DNA of 53,227 nt, taken from assembly GCA_028291405.1 (NCBI GenBank), contig JAQGID010000250.1, forward strand, positions 1 to 53,227. Direction: 5' to 3'. This stretch comes from Rhodospirillales bacterium. Its GTDB lineage: Bacteria > Pseudomonadota > Alphaproteobacteria > ATCC43930 > CGMCC-115725. This document shows, one piece after another, positions 9,536 to 16,984 of the stretch (the stretch's first letter is position 1; the number at the start of each line of letters is the position of its first letter). The notes under the pieces are model-generated. The model saw only the letters and a list, made by a program, of their open reading frames with translations. It did no database searches and was not told the DNA's origin. Both the position numbers and the translations under genes were made by a program.

Positions 9536-11227
9536 ATGCCCAAGCTGCGGATTGCCCATCTCGCGGGCGGCAACGCCACCATCCAGAACACGCCGCCACT
9601 GGTCACCTCCAACAAGGCTCGGCGCAAGCACAACCTCCCGCTGATCGAAGGGACGGAGGAGGGGCGTGCGCGCTACGACGTGCTGCGGCCGCAACGCCTC
9701 GCCGCGCCTGTCACTGTCTACGTAGAGCAGTTCAGCGCGCATCCGCTCGAGGCGGATGCTGCCGAGCTCTATTGCGCACCCGACGGCTACGTCGACGTCG
9801 ACGGCAAGTTCCACAAGGAACGCCGCAGCCCGGCCGACCGGCCGGTCTACGAGATCGAGCTCCGTCCCGAGGACGGCGTCTACCCTATGCCCTACATGGC
9901 GCGGCAGGCGGACGGGCGCCCGTGGGAGGAGGAATGCACCGACCCCTTTGCTCCCGACAGTAAGGCGCGGCAGGGCTTCTTCCCCGATGGCTCGCGCAGC
10001 TTCGAGGAGATCGACCGGCTCTGCATCGGGGCTAATGGGCTCGGCAACCTCATCCTGTCGAAGGCCGACATCGACTTTCACCGCATCATTCCGCCGGCGG
10101 GATACCGCAAGGGCCTTCCCGCCGCTTCACGCACCGACGTCGGCGAGGGCGACATTCCGCCGGAGGTACGCGGCCGTGATTTCTTTCCCTACAAGCCGCG
10201 CCATCTCAATGCCGCGCCGCCGATGCGCGCCCTGGCGAGCATCGTCAACAAGGTGCAGAAAATCGTCTCCAGCGACAAGTACGACGGCGCGATCTGGACG
10301 CAGGGCAGCCCGCGGATCGAGGAGACCAGCTATTGGCTCAACCTGTTGATCGACACGACGATCCCGATCTGCGCCAACGCGGCGCAGCGCCCGCACGGCC
10401 AGATCAGCAACGACGGTCCACAGAACCTCGTCGATTCCGTCGACTACATCGCATCGAAGGTCTGGGCCGATCCGCAGGGCAGGAACCTCGCCGGCTTCGT
10501 CCTCGTCCAGGACCAGCAGATCTACGCCTCGCGCGACGTCACCAAGATAGCGGCGCGTCCGGGCGGCTATATCTCGACGAGCGGCCAGAGCGGCGTGCTC
10601 GGGACCTTCGGCCATGACGGTCCGGTGCTTCACTATGCGCCGATGAGCCGCCATACGCATTGCTCAGAGGTGCGCGTGACCGTCCTGCCGAGCGAGGTCG
10701 CCGGCGTTCGGATGACCGAGCGCGGCATTGCGACGGTCCCGGTCGCGATCAAGAACGCGGGCGGGGATCTGCTCGAGACCGCCATTCCGGAGGTGGCGAT
10801 CGTCAAGAACGGAAACTACATCGCCGACGATCTCGATCCCGATGTCGCGCGCGAGGTCGATCTCATCGCCCTGATCGAGCACCGGCTTCGCCACGCCCCG
10901 CTCGCCGGCTTCGTGATCGAGGGTCTGGCACCCTACGGCAGCATTCCGTCGGTGGCCCGCAATAAATTGATGCTGCGTGCCGCTTACAGCGGCATGCCAG
11001 TCGTCTGCGTCGGCCGGGGAAATCCGCAGGAAGCGGTTCCCGAGGGCGGCCCGTTCGTTGCCGGCTCGAATCTTACGTCGACCAAGGCGCGTCTCTTGCT
11101 GATGGCCTGCCTGATGCGATTCGGCAGCATGCCGGTCGCGCACGAACCCGACAATCCTACGGCCGACGAGAAGGCCGCGACGGCTCACAAGGTTAAGGAA
11201 TACCAAGCGGTGTTCCACACGCACTGA
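9536..11227 (+). CDS. Asparaginase-family protein with altered catalytic motifs
   Basis: A 563-aa protein, longer than the usual 330-residue L-asparaginase. The asparaginase core is recognisable: the central segment DGAIWTQGSPRIEETSYWLN (about residues 250-269) matches the family's DGxVxTHGTDTMEET region, and the C-terminal segment YGSIPS (about 466-471) plus SGMPVVCVGRG matches the GxGNVP region. The TD pair that forms part of the catalytic triad in known asparaginases reads SP here, and the N-terminal GGTI motif reads GGNATI. So it is either a divergent amidohydrolase or a non-hydrolytic relative. There is no signal peptide. It is cotranscribed with the importer binding protein. Start ATG at 9536 follows GAAGAGAAAAG. 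Confidence 0.75.
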   Translation: MPKLRIAHLAGGNATIQNTPPLVTSNKARRKHNLPLIEGTEEGRARYDVLRPQRLAAPVTVYVEQFSAHPLEADAAELYCAPDGYVDVDGKFHKERRSPADRPVYEIELRPEDGVYPMPYMARQADGRPWEEECTDPFAPDSKARQGFFPDGSRSFEEIDRLCIGANGLGNLILSKADIDFHRIIPPAGYRKGLPAASRTDVGEGDIPPEVRGRDFFPYKPRHLNAAPPMRALASIVNKVQKIVSSDKYDGAIWTQGSPRIEETSYWLNLLIDTTIPICANAAQRPHGQISNDGPQNLVDSVDYIASKVWADPQGRNLAGFVLVQDQQIYASRDVTKIAARPGGYISTSGQSGVLGTFGHDGPVLHYAPMSRHTHCSEVRVTVLPSEVAGVRMTERGIATVPVAIKNAGGDLLETAIPEVAIVKNGNYIADDLDPDVAREVDLIALIEHRLRHAPLAGFVIEGLAPYGSIPSVARNKLMLRAAYSGMPVVCVGRGNPQEAVPEGGPFVAGSNLTSTKARLLLMACLMRFGSMPVAHEPDNPTADEKAATAHKVKEYQAVFHTH

Positions 11228-11237
11228 TCGTCACCGG

Positions 11238-11265
11238 GGGGCGGCTGCGGCTTCACCGCCGCCCC
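11238..11265 (+). terminator. Possible terminator after the asparaginase-family gene
   Basis: An 8-bp GC-only stem (GGGGCGGC at 11238-11245 with GCCGCCCC at 11258-11265) begins 10 nt after the stop codon. No U-rich tail follows, so it is a weak call. Confidence 0.4.
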
Positions 11266-11320
11266 TCGCGCTGACCCGGGCCAATCGAATCAGGATCCTG
11301 CGTGATCGGTAGAGATCTGA

Positions 11321-11461
11321 GGGCACCACGAAGCCTCGCCCCTCGGGCGGATCGGTACGCCCGACGACGTCGCCCCGGCGATCCTCTTCCTCTGCTGGGA
11401 GCAAGCCGCCTATGTCACCGGTGCCTTGCTCTCCATCGGCGGCGGCTTTCGGCTGACATAA
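11321..11461 (+). pseudogene. C-terminal remnant of a short-chain dehydrogenase/reductase
   Basis: This 46-codon stretch (after an in-frame TGA at 11318-11320, ending at TAA 11459-11461) reads SPLGRIGTPDDVAPAILFL, then AAYVTGALLSIGGGFRLT. That is the conserved end of classical SDR enzymes (PLGRxGxPEDVA ... YVTGxxLxVDGG). No start codon and no Rossmann N-terminus precede it, so it is a decayed remnant of a gene once on the plus strand. It lies between the importer locus and the 3' end of the phosphonate operon, marking an old rearrangement boundary. Confidence 0.8.
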
Positions 11462-11483
11462 CCGCGGTAACCGAATCTTGTAA

Positions 11484-12254
11484 TCACACGCGGAATTTAT
11501 ACACCGCGCCGGGAGCGCGCTCGATGTCGGGGGGAAAGCTGGCGCGCTTCTCGACCAAATAACGGCTGCGATGATTGCCTGCCGAGGCTGCGTTGTAGGT
11601 AACATAGAGGATGCGACGCGGACCGTCAGTGCGATTGGGTTTGGAGGCATGCGGCGCATAGCTGTCGAAGAACAGCACGTCGCCCGGCTCTGTCGGCATC
11701 GGCATCAGCGAGACGCCCCCCATCTCCGGCGGCGACAGCGGGCGCCACTCCTCGCCGACGAGACGCGTGAGGCGCGGACCCGTGCCCATCTCCAGACAGC
11801 CGTTCTCTAACGTAGCGGGATCGATGGTGACGAGAGCGGTGACGAAGATCGGCGCGTAGCGCGACCAACCGGCCTGCTGGTCCTGATGCGGTTCGAAGCC
11901 GGCACCTCCCGGCATCTTGAAATTGACCTTCTCCTTGAAGAGGCAGGAAGGCTCGCCGATGAGACGATCCGCCGCGTCGCGCAGCTTTCCGCGGCGTACC
12001 AGACGATCAAAGCCCCTGTGATACGGGACGAAGTTCTCAATGCGCTGCACGATGCTTTCGCCGGCCGGGCTCTCCTCCCAATAAACCATGTGCTTCCCGG
12101 GCTCCTCCGGCAGCGCCAGGAGCTCGTCGATCCAGCGCGCGATGCGCTGGATTTCGCGCGAGCCAAAGAAGCCGCGCACCAGCACCCAGCCCGTGGCGTG
12201 GTAGGTCTCGATCTCGGCGTGCGCAAGCCGGTCCGCGATGATGACGTCAGACAT
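11484..12254 (-). CDS. PhyH-family Fe(II)/2-oxoglutarate dioxygenase, probable phosphonate hydroxylase
   Basis: A 256-aa cytoplasmic oxygenase of the phytanoyl-CoA dioxygenase family. The iron facial triad is visible as H123-x-D125 (FEPHQDQQAGW) and H202 (YAPHASKPN), and R213/R214 is the likely 2-oxoglutarate anchor. A lysine-rich KEKVNFKMPGG strand precedes the HxD, as in the phosphonate-acting members I recall. Last gene of the phosphonate operon: its ATG overlaps the nucleotidyltransferase stop by 8 nt. PhnY-type relatives hydroxylate C1 of 2-aminoethylphosphonate. No HD-type PhnZ oxygenase, which would cleave that product, is encoded in the window, so a biosynthetic rather than degradative role is inferred. 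The timing (free AEP or lipid-bound AEP) is unknown. Confidence 0.85.
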   Translation of the reverse strand: MSDVIIADRLAHAEIETYHATGWVLVRGFFGSREIQRIARWIDELLALPEEPGKHMVYWEESPAGESIVQRIENFVPYHRGFDRLVRRGKLRDAADRLIGEPSCLFKEKVNFKMPGGAGFEPHQDQQAGWSRYAPIFVTALVTIDPATLENGCLEMGTGPRLTRLVGEEWRPLSPPEMGGVSLMPMPTEPGDVLFFDSYAPHASKPNRTDGPRRILYVTYNAASAGNHRSRYLVEKRASFPPDIERAPGAVYKFRV

Positions 12255-13017
12255 GCGTCGGCTCCATCAGCCGCGGCAGAATGGACTCCTGCGCCCGGAC
12301 CACATCCTCCGCGAAATCGATTTCGGTCCAGGGCAGTTCGCTGATGTCCTCGGCCCCAAAGCGATTGGGATACGCCAGGATGAGGTCACGAATGGCGGCC
12401 TCGTATTCAAGCTCTGTCTCGCCTTGTCGCACGTAAGCGTCTGCGCGCGTGGCGAGAGCGTCCGCGAGCGCTGCCGAGAAACGGAAGAACCCCACGGACT
12501 CGCCATGCCAATCATGCGCCTCGACGGGGCGTTTAGCGAAATCGACGATGCGGTTGCCGCTCATGCAGATCTTGACCGGCTCATCGCCAAGCTCTATGGC
12601 GCGGTCAAGCAGCAAGACGTTCTCATGCGCGGCGGCCAGCAGACGCGCGATCAGACGGTGGTCGTAGAGTACATCGCCGTCCATCAGAAGTACCTCGCGC
12701 CCGGCCGCGAGCCACGCCTGCTGCATCCATAGCGAGACGATGCTGCCTTCCCGGTAGCGCGGGTTCTCGATGAGCGCAACGCGATCCGAGAGTTGCAGTC
12801 GCCGCAGTTCGGCAAAGACGTGAGCGGCCTCGTGCCCCACGGTGAGAGCGATGTCCGTCACACCCTCGGCATGGAGTGCGGCGATGTGACGCTCGAGCAA
12901 GGTCCTGCCGCCAAACTTGAGCAGAATCTTAGGGCCCTCGCCGCCGAGACGCCGCCCGACACCGGCGGCGAGAATTACGGCGACGGGCCGCGCCTCCGCT
13001 GAGTGAACGCTCCTCAT
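12247..13017 (-). CDS. MobA/LicC-like nucleotidyltransferase, probable phosphonate cytidylyltransferase
   Basis: A 256-aa single-domain nucleotidyltransferase. The N-terminal motif VILAAGVGRRLGGEGPKIL is the LAAGxGxR...PK nucleotide-binding loop, and LLMDGDVLYD supplies the metal-binding Asp. The layout resembles LicC-type phosphocholine cytidylyltransferases and the PntC domain that activates AEP as CMP-AEP. It is the second nucleotidyltransferase of the operon, the other being fused to PEP mutase. Start and stop overlap both neighbours (ATGA at 13017-13014; 8 nt at the 3' end). Nucleotide and acceptor are inferred from context. Confidence 0.85.
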   Translation of the reverse strand: MRSVHSAEARPVAVILAAGVGRRLGGEGPKILLKFGGRTLLERHIAALHAEGVTDIALTVGHEAAHVFAELRRLQLSDRVALIENPRYREGSIVSLWMQQAWLAAGREVLLMDGDVLYDHRLIARLLAAAHENVLLLDRAIELGDEPVKICMSGNRIVDFAKRPVEAHDWHGESVGFFRFSAALADALATRADAYVRQGETELEYEAAIRDLILAYPNRFGAEDISELPWTEIDFAEDVVRAQESILPRLMEPTHV

Positions 13018-14168
13018 CGACGTACTTCCGCGGATGCGTCGAAAGACTGAACCTCGGCGGCGCGTTCCGGTGCCAACCCGAAATCGTCCAAGACAGAGGC
13101 GATCGCGGCAACTAGCTGCTCGAAATCCGCCGGCTCGAGCGCGCCGATGCAGCCGATTCGGAAGCTGGCGTTCCCAGTGAGCTTGCCGGGATAGATAATG
13201 AAGCCCCGCTTTGCGAGTGCGGCATAGAAGGCGTCAAAGCGGAAGCGTTCGTCCCCAGGCGCGTGGAAGGTGGCGATGATCGGCGCTTGGACGCTCGGAT
13301 CGAGGAAAAGCCGGAAGCCCAGCCGCTGCATCCCTTCGGCGAGAGTACGGAAATTCGCGGCGTAGCGGCGGGCGCGCGCTCGAGGTCCGCCCTCGACCTC
13401 GAGCGCGCGCAGCGCTTCGAGCAATGCGGCGACTACCTGCACGGGCGGAGTGAATCGCCACTGGCCATTGCTCTCCAACCCCCGCCATTGATCGAAGAGG
13501 TCGAGGCTGAGGCTTGGTGCGACACCTTTGGCGCGCGCGATCAGAGACCGCTCGATCAGCGCGAAGGCGATGCCAGGGACACTTTCGAGGCACTTATTAC
13601 TGGACGCCAATAATGCCGCCACGACAGTCCCACCGAGATCGAGCGGCAGCGCGCCGAAGCTGCTCATCGCGTCGAGGAGGAGTGGCTTTTTGTGCCGCGC
13701 GGCGATCGTCGCCACTGCTTCAAGTGGGTTCAGCAGCCCGGAGGTCGTTTCGCAATGCACGAGCGCGAGATGAGTGATCGCCGGACAATCGATCAGCGCA
13801 CGCTCGACCACGACCGGGTCGACAGGACGGTTCTCCGGCCAGCGGAGCACCTCTATCCGACGGCCCAGCCGGCGCGCGATCTCTACCATGCGGTCGCCAT
13901 AGGCGCCATTCACCAACACGAGCAGCAGGTCGGAAGGTGCCACCAAGGTGCCGATTGCCGCCTCGACGATGAAGGTACCGCTGCCTTGAAGCGGGATGGC
14001 GACGTGGCTCGAGCGAGCGCCCGCGATGTCCAGCAGGCGCTCGCCGAGCTCGGTGGTCATGGCGGTGAAGGCAGGCTCGCGCGATCCCCAATCATCGAGC
14101 ATGGCACGCCGCGTTTCTGTGCGGGTGGTGAGTGGTCCCGGAGTGAACAACAAGGCAGCTTCAACCAT
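13014..14168 (-). CDS. phnW: 2-aminoethylphosphonate-pyruvate transaminase-like PLP enzyme
   Basis: A 384-aa fold-type I, class V aminotransferase. The opening LLFTPGPLTTRTETR, the QGSGTF cofactor-phosphate motif (61-66), LLLDAMSSFGALPLDL with the PLP-contacting Asp, and the Schiff-base Lys192 in ASSNKCLESVPG match PhnW. In the biosynthetic direction it would convert phosphonoacetaldehyde to AEP. The start at 14168 is set by GGGAGG 6 nt upstream; an upstream in-frame codon at 14198 is not needed. It overlaps the phosphatidyltransferase gene by 8 nt. PhnW is also found in catabolic loci, but neighbouring pepM and ppd make synthesis the natural reading here. Confidence 0.9.
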   Translation of the reverse strand: MVEAALLFTPGPLTTRTETRRAMLDDWGSREPAFTAMTTELGERLLDIAGARSSHVAIPLQGSGTFIVEAAIGTLVAPSDLLLVLVNGAYGDRMVEIARRLGRRIEVLRWPENRPVDPVVVERALIDCPAITHLALVHCETTSGLLNPLEAVATIAARHKKPLLLDAMSSFGALPLDLGGTVVAALLASSNKCLESVPGIAFALIERSLIARAKGVAPSLSLDLFDQWRGLESNGQWRFTPPVQVVAALLEALRALEVEGGPRARARRYAANFRTLAEGMQRLGFRLFLDPSVQAPIIATFHAPGDERFRFDAFYAALAKRGFIIYPGKLTGNASFRIGCIGALEPADFEQLVAAIASVLDDFGLAPERAAEVQSFDASAEVRR

Positions 14169-14799
14169 GGCGAACCTCCCTATGCGATTTTCCGGCATTG
14201 TCCTGTCGGAGGCTGAGCCGTCTGAGCCGCCAACCGGTGATCATCATCATGCAGGTGCTACCGAGGCTTCCGCCCACCAACAACGGCACCAGCCAGCCGA
14301 GCCAGATGATCGGAGCGATGAAATAGAGAAGATCATCCAAATCGAAGCCGAAGGCGCCGGCATAAGCCTTCGTGCCTGGGCGCTCGCGGCGCTCGAGTTG
14401 CTCCGACCAAGTGCCGCAAAGGAAGAGAGCAAGCCCGGTCCAAAGGCCGAGCCAGACTGCGTCTGCGCCCAGCGAGGATTGTCGCAGGCCAATTCCGGCA
14501 GCGATAAAGAAACCGCTATTCACCAGCGTGTCGGCAATATAGTCGTAATGATGGCCAGTCGGTGTCGACATGCCACCGATCCGCGCGAGCTCGCCATCGG
14601 CACGATCGAGAAATGCCGAGACGAGCCAGAGCCACGCACTGCATGAAAGCCAAGATGGATCGCCTGCGGCCAGGGTGGCGCAGGAGGCCGCACCAGTCAG
14701 CAGGCGTAATGTCGTAAGATGGTTGGGCGTGACGCTCCGCCCGACCAGCGGCCGCACGGCGAGTCGCGCCAAGCGGTGGGTCCAGGAGGTTCCGATCAC
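14161..14799 (-). CDS. CDP-alcohol phosphatidyltransferase (candidate phosphonolipid synthase)
   Basis: A 212-aa integral membrane enzyme. The catalytic CDP-alcohol phosphotransferase signature Dx2DGx2ARx8Gx3Dx3D is complete: D65, D68-G69, A72-R73, G82, D86 and D90. An N-terminal VRPLVGRSVTPNHLTTLRLL segment and several membrane helices follow the usual layout. It should move a CMP-activated headgroup onto a lipid alcohol or the reverse. Between phosphonate genes, the likely donor is CMP-AEP and the product an AEP-lipid. The GTG start at 14799 overlaps the upstream stop (GTGA). A longer open reading to 15312 is out of frame with the neighbour and was rejected. Confidence 0.88.
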   Translation of the reverse strand: MIGTSWTHRLARLAVRPLVGRSVTPNHLTTLRLLTGAASCATLAAGDPSWLSCSAWLWLVSAFLDRADGELARIGGMSTPTGHHYDYIADTLVNSGFFIAAGIGLRQSSLGADAVWLGLWTGLALFLCGTWSEQLERRERPGTKAYAGAFGFDLDDLLYFIAPIIWLGWLVPLLVGGSLGSTCMMMITGWRLRRLSLRQDNAGKSHREVRHG

Positions 14800-15797
14800 G
14801 GCACCAGTTCCCACTGACGCGGGGGTGCCGCCGCTCGCCCGCGGCGGAGGATCAGCCGGCGCTCGAGGATATGCCAAGCTAGGAGACCGGGGATGCCGAG
14901 CGCCACTTCGCGGATCCGCCTCAGTAGCGAAAGCTCGATCGCGGCCTGCGGGCCAATCCCCACCAGACCGCAAACGAGGATGTTGCCGGCCTCCTGCACG
15001 CCCATGGCACCGGGAACGAAAAAACCCATGGCGCGCGTCGCCTGGCCGAGGCTTTCGATAACGAGCGCATCGCCGAGATCGACCGGCACGCCCAGCAGAT
15101 AGAGCGCCAGCATTACCTCGAATCCGCCCAGCAACCACGAGATTAGGTGATGCATGAAGCCCAGGCTTAGACGCACCGGCTGGCGGTAGAGCGCCCCAAC
15201 GGCAGCATGCAGGCCGCGGACCTCGCCCAGCGCCGCCCATCCGACGCGATCCGACAAACTCACCAGGATGCGTTCGAGCAGTTGAACGATGCCGAGCCGC
15301 TTCGCCAGCCATAAGGAGAGAACGATCCCGGCGGCAATGATCGTGCCCTCGGCGATCCAGCGCGTCGCATCAAGCTGCGGCGCGGTTCGAAGGAGGATCG
15401 CGAGCCCAAGCAACGTGAAGGCGACTTGGCTCATCATCTCTAGGATGAGATCCACGGCGACGGTGGCACCGGCGGCCGCGAGCGTCACCCCCTGGGTGCG
15501 CAGCAGCCTCGCACCGACGACCTCGCCGCCGATCTGCGCCACCGGCAAGAGGGCGTTCACCGCTTCGCGAATCCAACGAAGCCGCGAGATGGTGGCGAAG
15601 CGCTGTTGCGGCAGCAATGCCTGCAACGCGAGCGCGGAGAACACGATCTGCACCAGATGGTACGCCACGAGCGCGAGGATGCCCCAACCGGCCCCGCGGA
15701 TGGCGGTGCCGATCTCGGCCGCGCCGTAGAGGGCGATCAGCGCGACTGCGATCGCGGTGCCCGCGGCAGTTGCGATTAAAGCGCCGAAAAGCCTCAC
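14796..15797 (-). CDS. Flippase-like membrane protein (LPG synthase TM / HpnL type)
   Basis: A 333-aa protein with about seven to eight membrane segments, starting with a helix at residues 2-24. The family is the lysylphosphatidylglycerol-synthase transmembrane/AglD/HpnL group; the segment FFVPGAMGVQEAGNILVCGL is typical of it. Such proteins are thought to flip lipids or lipid-linked groups. In this operon it could move a phosphonolipid between membrane leaflets. Its ATG overlaps the decarboxylase stop (ATGA) and its stop overlaps the phosphatidyltransferase GTG. Confidence 0.82.
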   Translation of the reverse strand: MRLFGALIATAAGTAIAVALIALYGAAEIGTAIRGAGWGILALVAYHLVQIVFSALALQALLPQQRFATISRLRWIREAVNALLPVAQIGGEVVGARLLRTQGVTLAAAGATVAVDLILEMMSQVAFTLLGLAILLRTAPQLDATRWIAEGTIIAAGIVLSLWLAKRLGIVQLLERILVSLSDRVGWAALGEVRGLHAAVGALYRQPVRLSLGFMHHLISWLLGGFEVMLALYLLGVPVDLGDALVIESLGQATRAMGFFVPGAMGVQEAGNILVCGLVGIGPQAAIELSLLRRIREVALGIPGLLAWHILERRLILRRGRAAAPPRQWELVP

Positions 15798-16984
15798 CGG
15801 CGATGATCCGGGGCGGCCGGGCCTCTCCCCTTGCCTGCCTGCGCGAGGTACGTCTTGAAACGGCGCGCAACGGCGTCCGGGCTGATGGTTGGGCGGCCAA
15901 GCTCGCGCATCGAGCCCGGGGCAATGCGGGCGTGGACGAGGGCGGGCTTCGGCGCATCCGCGGCGAGCTTGACCGCCGCCGTGAACCCCTGAAGGCTACG
16001 ACAGGAGACGGCGTAGCGATAGCCGCAGGCCAGCGCAACGGCGGCGAAATCGACAGAGGCCGACACGGTCGGCTGACCCCCCGTCGAATCATGGACGCCG
16101 TTGTCGAGCAGGATGTGAGTGAGATTGCCGGGACGATACGCCCCGATGGTGGCAAATGTACCAAGCTTCATCAGCGCCGCGCCGTCGCCATCGAGCGCGA
16201 TGACGGGCAATTTCGTGTTGAGTGCTACCCCGAGCGCCATCCCCGGAGCGCCACCCATCGATCCCACCTGGTAGAGATGCTGCGGCCGGTCGGCAAGCGT
16301 GAAGAGCTCGCGACCGCACTTTCCCGTGGTGGCAATGATTGCTGCATCGGCATCCACCGTGGCCAGGAAGCGCTCAAGCACGGCCGCGCGTGTCGGCAGC
16401 GGGTCGTCCATCGCCATGTCCTCGCGGGTGCCGATTTCGGCCCGCGGCTGTGACCATGGAACGAGCGCCTCGTCGCGCAAGCTGTCCTTCTCCATCACAA
16501 GCGCGAAGGGACGATTCGTGTCCGCCATGTGCTTCGCCGCGAGAGTCAAGGTGGCCAGCAGCAACTCCGGCGTACGCGGAAACGGCGCATGCTCGACATT
16601 AATGACTGAGAGCAGGCGTTGGGTGATTTCCCCCATGACCTTGTGCTGCGGCTCGTCTGGAATCCCCGGCTGACCGCGCCAAGTGGTAATCAGCAGCGTT
16701 GGAATGTGGAACGGCGCATTGAGCGACGTGAGCGGGTTGACGGCATTGCCGAGACCCGAGTTTTGACAGAGCACTACCGTCTGTCGCCCGCCCAGCCAAG
16801 CGCCCGCGGCGATCGCCACCGCCTCGCCTTCGCTCGCCGCGCCGACATAGTCGAGCCGGGAGCTGCCGAGCACGGCATTGATCAAGGGCGTCAGAAAGCT
16901 GCATGGGACCCCGGTATAGAAATCGAAGCCGCGCTGCGCGCCCTCAGCGATGAAGTCCGCCGCGGTGATCATGGGCGAGGTCAT
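15794..16984 (-). CDS. ppd: Phosphonopyruvate decarboxylase (ThDP-dependent)
   Basis: A 396-aa thiamine-diphosphate enzyme that makes phosphonoacetaldehyde from phosphonopyruvate and so pulls the unfavourable PEP mutase reaction forward. The N-terminal segment [15 protein letters not shown] is typical of Ppd. The cofactor-activating Glu is in [12 protein letters not shown] (E52). The ThDP/Mg motif runs from GDG at 266-268 to N295 in [13 protein letters not shown]. It overlaps the pepM stop by 4 nt (ATGA). An alternative ATG four codons in is possible. Related sulfopyruvate decarboxylases were considered, but the pepM neighbour settles the function. Confidence 0.93.
   Translation of the reverse strand: MTSPMITAADFIAEGAQRGFDFYTGVPCSFLTPLINAVLGSSRLDYVGAASEGEAVAIAAGAWLGGRQTVVLCQNSGLGNAVNPLTSLNAPFHIPTLLITTWRGQPGIPDEPQHKVMGEITQRLLSVINVEHAPFPRTPELLLATLTLAAKHMADTNRPFALVMEKDSLRDEALVPWSQPRAEIGTREDMAMDDPLPTRAAVLERFLATVDADAAIIATTGKCGRELFTLADRPQHLYQVGSMGGAPGMALGVALNTKLPVIALDGDGAALMKLGTFATIGAYRPGNLTHILLDNGVHDSTGGQPTVSASVDFAAVALACGYRYAVSCRSLQGFTAAVKLAADAPKPALVHARIAPGSMRELGRPTISPDAVARRFKTYLAQAGKGRGPAAPDHRR

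Noticed and set aside
11302-11562. 86-codon plus-strand frame from an ATG
   Set aside because: It overlaps the SDR remnant in another frame and runs into the dioxygenase gene; Arg/Leu/His-rich nonsense.
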